Of a stretch of DNA of 5,576 bases, positions 1 through 5,576 are shown in pieces. Position 1 is the first letter of the stretch. Each line of letters opens with the position of its first letter. A model generated the notes under the pieces. The model saw nothing but the letters and a program-made list of their open reading frames with translations, was not told the DNA's origin and made no database searches. Both the position numbers and the translations under genes were made by a program. This DNA comes from Akkermansiaceae bacterium (lineage in GTDB: Bacteria; Verrucomicrobiota; Verrucomicrobiia; Verrucomicrobiales; Akkermansiaceae): the NCBI GenBank assembly GCA_028293225.1, contig JAQGPE010000183.1:1-5576 (forward strand), read 5' to 3'.

Positions 1-67
1 CATGGAGCCGGGCCGTTGGCCCTTTGGAGCCGTCCTCGCTCACCGGCCCCTTGGCGCGGCGGCCCAT
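1..67 (-). CDS. Possible 5' end of a further minus-strand gene, cut by the window edge
   Basis: An ATG at 67 (minus strand) opens a frame that stays open to the window edge. It would encode 22 residues beginning MGRRAKGPVSEDG and ending ARLH. The G-rich stretch just before the ATG could serve as a weak ribosome site but is very close to it. Against the call, the terminator of the upstream lipoprotein gene ends only about 15 nt before this ATG, leaving no room for a separate promoter, and 22 codons of GC-rich sequence can be open by chance. I do not recognise the peptide. The true start of any downstream gene may lie outside the window. Confidence 0.25.
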   Translation of the reverse strand, partial: MGRRAKGPVSEDGSKGPTARLH

Positions 68-78
68 CCCGCCCCACG

Positions 79-111
79 AAAAAGCGGAAGGGCGTTGCCA
101 CCCTTCCGCTT
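79..111 (-). terminator. Rho-independent terminator of the large lipoprotein gene
   Basis: A perfect 11-bp stem is formed by 82-92 and 101-111 with an 8-nt loop (93-100). On the minus strand the stem is followed by T residues, giving a run of five Ts (A at 79-83 on the plus strand, including the last two stem bases). It lies 28 nt past the stop codon of the lipoprotein gene, the expected place. The plus-strand side has only a broken T stretch (TTGCTTTG), so activity in the other direction would be weaker. Confidence 0.88.
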
Positions 112-139
112 GCTTTGAATTGCTTCAGCTCAACCCAGC

Positions 140-2368
140 TCAGTTCACCTTGAAGTGAATCGTGCCACGGATCTTGCCGCCTTCCTTGCGGGTGTAGAAG
201 TCGAGCTTGTCCCACTCGGCGGCTGCGGCCAGACCCTTGCGGATCGTCGGCAGCTGGGCGCGGAACTCGGTCAGCTCATCCGCGTTGGTGATGACCTTGT
301 CGCCGTACTTGTCGACCAGGTCCACCCACTGGCTGCCGAACTTGCGGAGCGCCTTGAAGTTGAGCTCCAGCCACGCGCCCTTGCGATCGGTCTTGCCGGC
401 CTCGGCCGTGGCGACCAGGTCCTGGGCCTGCAGCTTGGAGGTGGAGGTCACGAACCACTTGTCGCTGACGGTGACGGAGGGCATCAGGTCGTCGTTGAAG
501 AAAGGCAGCGGGAAGAACCAGGTCACCACGCCGTTCTTTTCCGAACTGGTCGGCTGCGGCATCGGGATCTGGTTGCCGGACATCTCGCTGACGGTCTTCA
601 GGATGTTGGTCGTGGCGCCGTTGATCTTGGTCCAGCCGTCGGACAGCTTGCTGCGGTCGGTGACGGGAGCGATCGAGGAAATGCGGATCGAGTGGCCTTC
701 GTTCACCAGTTCCTGCGGGATGCCGGGGATCGGAGGCAGCTTGCCCTTCAGGTCGACGATGAACCCGGTCTCTTTGCCCAGGCCCGCGCCGGTGGTCTGC
801 AGGCCGCCGAAGAGGCCGACGACGTCCGCGCGGAACTTCGTGTCGAAGAGGCCCAGGCCGCTCTTGAACTGGGCGAATTCCTCAGGCTCGGTGATGTCAA
901 AGGAGGCGACCTTCGAAGTGAGGGCGTAGGCGGTTTCCACCAGGGCCTCGGCGGCTTCCGTGGAGCGCTTGTTGTATTCGTCCGTCACCACCCAGCTGCC
1001 GGTCAGCAGCGTGTCGTCGTCCGGAGTCACCGCGCCGATCTTGTGCGTGGCCTCGTAGTCGACCGCGCCCTGATCGGTGCCGCCGAAAAGTTCGAACTTC
1101 ACGCCGTCTTCCAGCACCACCAGGCCGCCGACGGACGCCGGCTTGGCCAGGGCAAGGATCGCGCCTTCCTTTTCGCCCACCGTGTCGAGCATGGCCGCCA
1201 GGTCACGGGTGTCGCCGAAGCCTTCCACGCCGGCGATCCCGTCGCGGACGCCATCAGCGATCGGCTTCAGGCCCGGAGCGACGGCGCTCTTCGCCAGGCT
1301 CTGGTCGCCGTAGAAAAGGCTGACCACCTTCTTGCCCGCATAGCCGTCGACGAAGGAAATGTCCTCCTTGGCGGCCAGCGAATCTTCGATCTTGTCGGTC
1401 AGCGGCAGGGATTCCTGGCTGTCGCCGATGTAGACCATCACGTAGTTGTCGAGCGAGCCGACGGCCACCACGATGGTCTTCTTCTTGATCGCCTCGATGA
1501 CCTTGGTGACGTCGGCCGGATCCATGGACTGCTCCATTTCAGCGCGGGACTGTTCGAGCGGCTCCGCGAAACCCGCGCCGGAGATGGTGTAGCCCTTGAA
1601 AGCCACGCCGCCCTTCGAGAAATCGAGCGGAGTCACCGCTTCGCCGATGAACTGGGGCAGGCTGGCGAGGCCGCCGGTGATCTGCTGGAGAGCCAGATCG
1701 GCGGATTCCTTGTCCACGGCCTTCACGCCGGTGAGCAGCGGAGGAAATTGCAGGCTGTCGAGCAGGGCGGAATCCTTCAGCAGATCGCGGATCGCGTCCT
1801 GCCACACGGCGCCGCCGCTGAGGCTGGAAGTGATGGCGGCTTCATCCAGCTTGCCGGACGCGGCGGACTTGGCAAAGCCGTTGGCCAGCACGCGGAACTG
1901 GAGGTAGGTGCTCTTCTGGTTGACCTTCACCAGGTTCGTCACCTGGGTGGCGGTGCCCTTGCCGGTGGCGATGAAGAACTCCTGGCCGAGGAACTTGGAA
2001 GCCTCCGTGGCGCCGTCCTGGAGCGAGTCCTCCGGGTCTTCGCCGCCCTGCTCCTTGGCAGTCTCGCGGATGAAGCCCCAGGTCTTCAGGGAGCGCAGGC
2101 GGCTGACGATTTCCTTGCCGTCGAGGACGGAGAAGAAGCTCTCCGAGTCCTTCGAGATGTGGCCGATGACTCCCAGGAACGCCGCGCGCTCGCCGGGGGT
2201 CAGGCCCTTCACCACGGGCGCAGGGGTTTCGCCGGTGACCTTTTCGACCACGGTAGCGACTTTCTCTTCGGTGGCCTTCTTGACCTCCTCGACTTTCTTC
2301 TCATTGCACGCGCTGAGAGCCAGAGCGGAGACAGGGAGAACCTTCCACCAGGAGCGAAATTGTTTCAT
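140..2368 (-). CDS. Large lipoprotein of unrecognised family (742 aa)
   Basis: The protein starts with a lipoprotein signal peptide: basic MKQFR, a hydrophobic core, and lipobox LSAC with the lipidated cysteine at residue 21. Asn follows the cysteine, not Asp, so an outer-membrane or outward-facing anchor is more likely than inner-membrane retention (inference). Residues 22-45 are a charged, helix-forming Lys/Glu/Val stretch that may act as a stalk. The rest is a long mixed alpha/beta region with no catalytic motif I recognise. Two parts look alike: about 211-333 and about 566-655 each run from a Val/Asp/Lys-Ser helical stretch into beta strands of the type VAVGSLDNYV (301-310) and SVTVSDKWFV (631-640). 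The ATG at 2368 is chosen over an in-frame GTG at 2395 because it begins a canonical signal peptide. A weak TAGGG lies 11 nt upstream. Codon use is strongly GC-ending, so the gene is surely real. The function is unknown. Confidence 0.9.
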   Translation of the reverse strand: MKQFRSWWKVLPVSALALSACNEKKVEEVKKATEEKVATVVEKVTGETPAPVVKGLTPGERAAFLGVIGHISKDSESFFSVLDGKEIVSRLRSLKTWGFIRETAKEQGGEDPEDSLQDGATEASKFLGQEFFIATGKGTATQVTNLVKVNQKSTYLQFRVLANGFAKSAASGKLDEAAITSSLSGGAVWQDAIRDLLKDSALLDSLQFPPLLTGVKAVDKESADLALQQITGGLASLPQFIGEAVTPLDFSKGGVAFKGYTISGAGFAEPLEQSRAEMEQSMDPADVTKVIEAIKKKTIVVAVGSLDNYVMVYIGDSQESLPLTDKIEDSLAAKEDISFVDGYAGKKVVSLFYGDQSLAKSAVAPGLKPIADGVRDGIAGVEGFGDTRDLAAMLDTVGEKEGAILALAKPASVGGLVVLEDGVKFELFGGTDQGAVDYEATHKIGAVTPDDDTLLTGSWVVTDEYNKRSTEAAEALVETAYALTSKVASFDITEPEEFAQFKSGLGLFDTKFRADVVGLFGGLQTTGAGLGKETGFIVDLKGKLPPIPGIPQELVNEGHSIRISSIAPVTDRSKLSDGWTKINGATTNILKTVSEMSGNQIPMPQPTSSEKNGVVTWFFPLPFFNDDLMPSVTVSDKWFVTSTSKLQAQDLVATAEAGKTDRKGAWLELNFKALRKFGSQWVDLVDKYGDKVITNADELTEFRAQLPTIRKGLAAAAEWDKLDFYTRKEGGKIRGTIHFKVN

Positions 2369-2407
2369 GGTTGCGAAAACCCTACGGAAAACCACGGAGG
2401 CGGGGCA

Positions 2408-2413
2408 ATTCTA
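2408..2413 (-). promoter_or_regulatory. Possible -10 element for the large lipoprotein gene
   Basis: The minus strand reads TAGAAT here, one mismatch from the TATAAT consensus, which would place a transcription start near 2400 and give a leader of roughly 30 nt. No convincing -35 hexamer lies at 16-18 bp, so this is only a weak candidate. It sits in the 151-bp gap between the two lipoprotein genes. Confidence 0.25.
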
Positions 2414-2470
2414 ATCCCTGCGGGTTTTTCCAGCTCTCTAACGGGGCGAGAGCGGCAGATGCTTTGCTGT

Positions 2471-2485
2471 TCCTGATTATCAGGA
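2471..2485. promoter_or_regulatory. 15-nt perfect palindrome, possible operator
   Basis: TCCTGAT and ATCAGGA flank a single central T, giving a perfect odd-length dyad. It lies in the 151-bp gap between the small and large lipoprotein genes, about 100-117 bp upstream of the large gene's start and 35 bp past the small gene's stop. There is no T tract, so it is not a terminator. Its left part (2470-2479) is identical over 10 nt to part of the repeat element at 5041-5050. A regulator-binding site is possible but unproven. Confidence 0.3.
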
Positions 2486-2519
2486 TGGCCTTCACCCTTT
2501 GCCGGCTCTTTCCCGCCGG

Positions 2520-2924
2520 TCAGGCCTTGGGAGTGATAAGTCGATAGCGACCGTTGTGCTCATACTGCGACCAACCGCCACCGAGCGGGGTCTTCAGACG
2601 GATCTCAACCCGCTTCTGATCGGCGGAGATTGTGACGCGCCCTTGAAATTTCCGCAGCGAAAGATCCTGCTGCACCACCTCTGATCCAGGGATCTCAGTC
2701 CGGCCACGGGGAATTTCAAGCCACTCGCGGTGCTGACTGTAGCCGGTGAAAGCGCATGGTCCGAGGGTCGCCACGCACGTCTCGGTGAAATACAGCCGGT
2801 CCTTGGCCCCCTGACGCTCCCGGACCACCGTGGAGCCGGTGAATGTGCAGGACGCCGCCAGCAGACAGCCAGCTCCGGCGAAGCACGCTCGCAGTCCGGG
2901 CGGCAGGATGCGGTGCATTAGCAT
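2520..2924 (-). CDS. Small putative lipoprotein of unknown function (134 aa)
   Basis: The N-terminus has a basic residue, a hydrophobic stretch and a lipobox-like LAASC with the cysteine at residue 26; an alternative AGAGC ends at C20. The mature part is about 108 residues, polar and probably beta-rich, with a possible disulfide pair C50/C57 in CVATLGPC and a C-terminal segment rich in Arg, Tyr and Trp. I recognise no family. Two in-frame ATGs (2924 and 2918) compete, and neither has a clear Shine-Dalgarno sequence. Codon use is less GC-ending than in the neighbouring genes, which fits a weakly expressed or accessory gene. The signal peptide, sensible composition and full-length frame favour a real gene. 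It lies 87 bp downstream of the DUF1080 gene and 151 bp upstream of the large lipoprotein, all on one strand, so cotranscription is possible but interrupted by a hairpin. Confidence 0.7.
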   Translation of the reverse strand: MLMHRILPPGLRACFAGAGCLLAASCTFTGSTVVRERQGAKDRLYFTETCVATLGPCAFTGYSQHREWLEIPRGRTEIPGSEVVQQDLSLRKFQGRVTISADQKRVEIRLKTPLGGGWSQYEHNGRYRLITPKA

Positions 2925-2945
2925 TTCAAAAAGGTGATCGATGAA

Positions 2946-2995
2946 AGGGCCGGGCGCGCTCTTTTCCGATCTGGAAGCGAAAGCGCGCCGGCCCT
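2946..2995 (-). terminator. Long hairpin after the DUF1080 gene, probable terminator
   Basis: Positions 2946-2960 pair with 2982-2995 over 14 bp with one bulged G, forming a very GC-rich stem. Part of the 21-nt loop can add a TTCC/GGAA inner pairing. It begins 16 nt after the stop of the DUF1080 gene. On the minus strand it is followed by only a short TTT then CATC, so termination may be incomplete. Its far end is 21 nt before the start codon of the small lipoprotein gene, so it could also act as an attenuator or an mRNA-stabilising stem. Confidence 0.6.
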
Positions 2996-3011
2996 ATCCC
3001 ATGATTCATGC

Positions 3012-3812
3012 CTACTTCCCGGCCGAGTCGTAGTCGCCGATCGGGCGGGCCCAGATGTTGCGGAACTCGACGGGGTCGCCGTGGAACTGGAGCTGGATCG
3101 GGCCGGTTTCCGGGTGGGTCTCCGGATAGCTGGCCAGCTGGCGGTACTGGGTCGGCCCGATGAGCGCGCGGTGGTTCTGCACCACCACGCCGTTCTCGAT
3201 GACGGTGGCGTAGGCGGGCGTCTTGACCTTGCCGCCTTCATAGATGGGCGGGGTGAAAAGGATCTCGTAGCTCTGCCACTCCCCCTGCGGGGCGGTGGCG
3301 TTCACCAGCGGCGGGGACTGGCCGTAGAGCGCGCCGGCGGTGCCGTCCGGGTAGGTCGGGTTGTTGTTGCTCTGGAGGATCTGCACTTCGTAGAGGCCCA
3401 TCAGGAAGTCGCCGGTGTTGCCGCCGCCCTGGCCGCTGACCTTGCGGCCGGCGGGGATTTTCCACTCCACGTGGACCTGGACGGGGCCGAATTTTTCCTT
3501 CGAGGTCAGCATGCTGCCGCCCGAAGCGACCAGCGAGCCGTCCTTGACCGGCCAGACCGCGGGCTTGCCATCGGAGGTCCAGGCGTCGGTGGAGGTGCCG
3601 TCGAAAAGCACCTTCGCATCGGCCGGGGCCTTCACGCTCACCGCGCCGCCGGTCTGGACCACGGGAGGCTGCGGGCGGGTGCCGTCATGCACGCGCCAGG
3701 GGGTGCCGGGGATTTCCGGCGTGTCGGGCTTGATGCCGAAGCCTTCATTTCCCGAAGCCACGTTTCCGGCTGCGAGGCAGCCTGCCAGTAGGGTCCATGC
3801 CGTGATGCGCAT
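3012..3812 (-). CDS. Secreted DUF1080 / 3-keto-disaccharide hydrolase-domain protein (266 aa)
   Basis: The protein belongs to the DUF1080 family (Pfam 3-keto-disaccharide hydrolase, a concanavalin-like jelly-roll fold), abundant in Planctomycetes, Verrucomicrobia and Bacteroidetes and linked to sugar or glycoside breakdown. Family landmarks appear in order: LFDG at 69-72 with W77, the DGSL turn at 91-94, EW at 116-117, GGGNTG at 129-134, YEVQIL at 141-146, GALYG at 160-164, GEW at 177-179, and the C-terminal block GPIQLQFHG..VEFRNIWARP at 227-247. An N-terminal signal peptide runs to about residue 20 (cleavage near VAS/GNEG). A lipobox-like LAGC at 9-12 is probably too near the N-terminus to be used. 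The ATG at 3812 is chosen because AGGTGA lies 4 nt upstream and the signal peptide begins there; the frame extends to 4016 but would overlap the divergent gene. It probably acts in the periplasm or outside the cell. The exact substrate cannot be told from sequence. Confidence 0.92.
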   Translation of the reverse strand: MRITAWTLLAGCLAAGNVASGNEGFGIKPDTPEIPGTPWRVHDGTRPQPPVVQTGGAVSVKAPADAKVLFDGTSTDAWTSDGKPAVWPVKDGSLVASGGSMLTSKEKFGPVQVHVEWKIPAGRKVSGQGGGNTGDFLMGLYEVQILQSNNNPTYPDGTAGALYGQSPPLVNATAPQGEWQSYEILFTPPIYEGGKVKTPAYATVIENGVVVQNHRALIGPTQYRQLASYPETHPETGPIQLQFHGDPVEFRNIWARPIGDYDSAGK

Positions 3813-3924
3813 AAGTTCACCTGCCAGAACGCACGCGACTCCGCAATCTTTCGCGAAATCGGCAGACATCGGGGTTGCGGGACGTCGCATCTTCGTGGAA
3901 CGTTCCGCAGTCAGATCCGCCGCC
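3813..3924. promoter_or_regulatory. Divergent intergenic region between DUF1080 and polyprenyl synthase genes
   Basis: This 112-bp spacer must hold the promoters of both divergent genes. I find no convincing -35/-10 pair on either strand. It does contain two perfect 10-bp palindromes, TTTCGCGAAA at 3849-3858 and GGAACGTTCC at 3897-3906, with centres 48 bp apart, plus a GACGTC at 3881-3886. These could be operator sites, though short palindromes of this kind also occur by chance. Confidence 0.45.
3817..3822 (-). promoter_or_regulatory. Shine-Dalgarno site of the DUF1080 gene
   Basis: The minus strand reads AGGTGA 4 nt before the ATG at 3812. This is the clearest ribosome-binding site in the window, and it settles the start in favour of 3812 over longer in-frame candidates. 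Confidence 0.7.
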
Positions 3925-4935
<1,011 letters not shown>

Positions 4936-4955
4936 TAACCAGCGTTAAGAGGGTT

Positions 4956-4974
4956 AACCGCAAAGATTGCAAAG
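4956..4974 (+). repeat. Left outer arm with two GCAAAG units
   Basis: The arm begins with AACCGCAAAGA (4956-4966), the exact reverse complement of 5233-5243. GCAAAG occurs at 4960-4965 and 4969-4974, spaced 9 nt. It overlaps the 8-bp palindrome GGTTAACC at 4952-4959. Confidence 0.7.
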
Positions 4975-5022
4975 GTCTGAGGCCTGGGGTTGGGACTTCC
5001 CGGATCTGAGTTCGTGCCGTGG

Positions 5023-5057
5023 ATCACTGATTAAACTGATTTCCTGATTAACTGATT
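5023..5057 (+). repeat. Left inner arm, four CTGATT units
   Basis: CTGATT starts at 5027, 5036, 5044 and 5052, giving spacings of 9, 8 and 8 nt. The whole 35-nt arm is complementary to 5147-5181 with three mismatches (arm positions 11, 13 and 21). Confidence 0.8.
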
Positions 5058-5146
5058 GGAAGGCAATGGATACTGAATCTTGCCAAGCTCGGCTCCGCAC
5101 CAAGACCCTCACATGTCCCTGTTCGGGGCCCAATCCCCGCCTTTAA

Positions 5147-5181
5147 AATCAGTTAATCAGAAAATCAGATCAATCAGTGAT
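5147..5181 (-). repeat. Right inner arm, four CTGATT units on the minus strand
   Basis: AATCAG, the complement of CTGATT, starts at 5147, 5155, 5163 and 5172, with spacings of 8, 8 and 9 nt. This is the mirror image of the left arm's spacing. Confidence 0.8.
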
Positions 5182-5216
5182 TTCAAGGCCCGCAGCACCT
5201 GACTCCTTCTTCAAAA

Positions 5217-5243
5217 CTTTGCGGACTTCGCGTCTTTGCGGTT
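5217..5243 (-). repeat. Right outer arm with three GC(A/G)AAG units
   Basis: Read on the minus strand the arm is AACCGCAAAGA followed by further units. The complements CTTTGC, CTTCGC and CTTTGC start at 5217, 5226 and 5234, spaced 9 and 8 nt. It has one more unit than the left outer arm. It ends 28 bp before the glutaredoxin start codon, so the element probably contributes to that gene's leader or promoter region. Confidence 0.65.
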
Positions 5244-5271
5244 CAAACTTCTTTCGCCCCCCTCTCTAACC

Positions 5272-5529
5272 ATGTCTCAGGAAGATCTGCCCATTCTCTA
5301 TCTGAAGCCCGGCTGCCCGTGGTGCGAGGACGTCGTGGACTACCTCGCGAAGAAGAAGATCCCGGTGCGCAAGGTCATCGTCTCCGGCAACCGCGAGGCG
5401 ATGCAGGAAATGAAGGACCTCTCCGGCCAGACGAAAGCCCCGACGATGGATTGGCACGGCGAGGTGCTGGCCGACTTCGGGGTCGATGAGCTGGTGCCGT
5501 TTCTGAAAAAGCGCGGAGTGATCCCGTAA
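5272..5529 (+). CDS. Glutaredoxin-like thiol redox protein (85 aa)
   Basis: This is a single-domain glutaredoxin of typical length for the family, which reduces disulfides or glutathione-protein mixed disulfides in the cytoplasm. The dithiol active site CPWC is at 15-18, after the first beta strand (ILYLKPG). The cis-proline motif TKAPTM is at 54-59 (P57), and the C-terminal FGVDEL (69-74) sits where most glutaredoxins have the glutathione-binding GG..DL. The first glycine of that pair is replaced by Phe69. CPWC replaces the common CPYC, a known variant. The ATG at 5272 is preferred because the strand-forming N-terminus begins just after it; the in-frame TTG at 5236 lies inside the repeat arm. 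No Shine-Dalgarno is visible, the stretch before the start being pyrimidine-rich. It follows the polyprenyl synthase on the same strand, but 336 bp of repeat-filled DNA makes a shared transcript doubtful. The partner thiol (glutathione or other) is unknown. Confidence 0.92.
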   Translation: MSQEDLPILYLKPGCPWCEDVVDYLAKKKIPVRKVIVSGNREAMQEMKDLSGQTKAPTMDWHGEVLADFGVDELVPFLKKRGVIP

Positions 5530-5576
5530 GGAGTCCGCTGCCGGACCAGTGGCCCCCGACGCCTGTCGAAGGTGGC

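Larger units (their letters stand above)
4956..5243. repeat. Nested inverted-repeat element of about 290 bp
   Basis: Most of the 336-bp gap between the polyprenyl synthase and glutaredoxin genes is a symmetric structure. Outer arms (4956-4966 and 5233-5243) are perfect 11-bp inverted repeats of AACCGCAAAGA. Inner arms (5023-5057 and 5147-5181) are 35-nt inverted repeats with 32 matches and no gap. Outer-to-inner spacing is almost equal on the two sides (about 67 and 62 nt), and the centre (5058-5146) is unique. The inner arms are more AT-rich than the surrounding DNA. I see no ORF that looks coding. The arrangement suggests a non-autonomous palindromic (MITE- or REP-like) element; as RNA it would form a long stem on either strand. 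No target-site duplication was identified. Confidence 0.75.

Noticed and set aside
2433..2453. Hairpin GCTCTC/GAGAGC between the two lipoprotein genes
   Set aside because: Only a 6-bp stem with a 9-nt loop and no T tract on either strand, so it is not supportable as a terminator.
155..2476. Plus-strand open frame of 773 codons opposite the large lipoprotein gene
   Set aside because: Its translation is a biased mix of Gly, Ala, Arg, Leu, Asp, His and Gln with no recognisable motif, as expected for the antisense shadow of a GC-rich gene with strong codon bias. The minus-strand frame has a signal peptide, a lipobox and a terminator.
2941..3033. Plus-strand 30-codon ORF with an AAGGTGA ribosome-site-like sequence before its ATG
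   Set aside because: It lies across the hairpin and the antisense tail of the DUF1080 gene, has no promoter evidence, and the peptide resembles nothing known. A chance match is more likely.
2934..3791. Plus-strand open frame of 285 codons opposite the DUF1080 gene
   Set aside because: Shadow of a gene whose family motifs are clear on the minus strand; the composition is low in complexity and rich in Gly, Ala, Val and Asp.
5124..5139. CGGGG/CCCCG hairpin in the centre of the repeat element, considered as a terminator for the polyprenyl synthase gene
   Set aside because: The stem is only 5 bp, is followed by CCTTTAAAA rather than a T tract, and lies about 190 nt past the stop.
4956..5243. CRISPR array
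   Set aside because: The units are 6-11 nt words at 8-9 nt spacing in inverted arms, without 25-40 nt direct repeats or unique spacers, and no cas gene is present.
5532..5545. GTCCG/CGGAC hairpin after the glutaredoxin gene
   Set aside because: Five-bp stem with a 4-nt loop and no T tract; too weak to call a terminator this close to the window edge.

Overview
The window is GC-rich bacterial DNA with four well-supported genes, one smaller probable gene and possibly the edge of a sixth. No gene marks the taxon for certain. A secreted DUF1080 (3-keto-disaccharide hydrolase) protein, two large or odd lipoproteins of no recognised family, little Shine-Dalgarno signal on most starts, and GCAAAG/CTGATT-type intergenic repeats together suggest a Verrucomicrobiota member or a related PVC bacterium. 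That assignment is inference.

Left part (1-2519, minus strand). A 742-residue lipoprotein of unrecognised family ends at an excellent rho-independent terminator (79-111). Beyond the terminator there is room only for the first codons of a possible further minus-strand gene that runs off the window. The plus strand opposite the lipoprotein is open for over 2 kb, but this is a coding shadow.

Middle (2520-3812, minus strand). A small cysteine-containing putative lipoprotein (134 aa) follows a secreted DUF1080 protein (266 aa). A strong, slightly bulged 14-bp hairpin lies between them and probably ends the DUF1080 transcript.

Right part (3925-5529, plus strand). A 112-bp divergent spacer with short palindromes separates the DUF1080 gene from a trans-type long-chain polyprenyl diphosphate synthase, probably making the isoprenoid quinone side chain. 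A 336-bp non-coding gap follows, then an 85-residue glutaredoxin-like protein with a CPWC active site.

The gap holds the most unusual structure in the window. It is a nested, two-tier inverted repeat of about 290 bp: outer arms built of GCAAAG-type units and inner 35-nt arms (32/35 complementary), each with four CTGATT units spaced 8-9 nt. It looks like a non-autonomous palindromic repeat element or a phased protein-binding array. No RNA gene, CRISPR array or transposase was seen. The genes do not form one pathway: three minus-strand genes concern the cell envelope, and the two plus-strand genes are housekeeping functions (prenyl chain synthesis and thiol redox).
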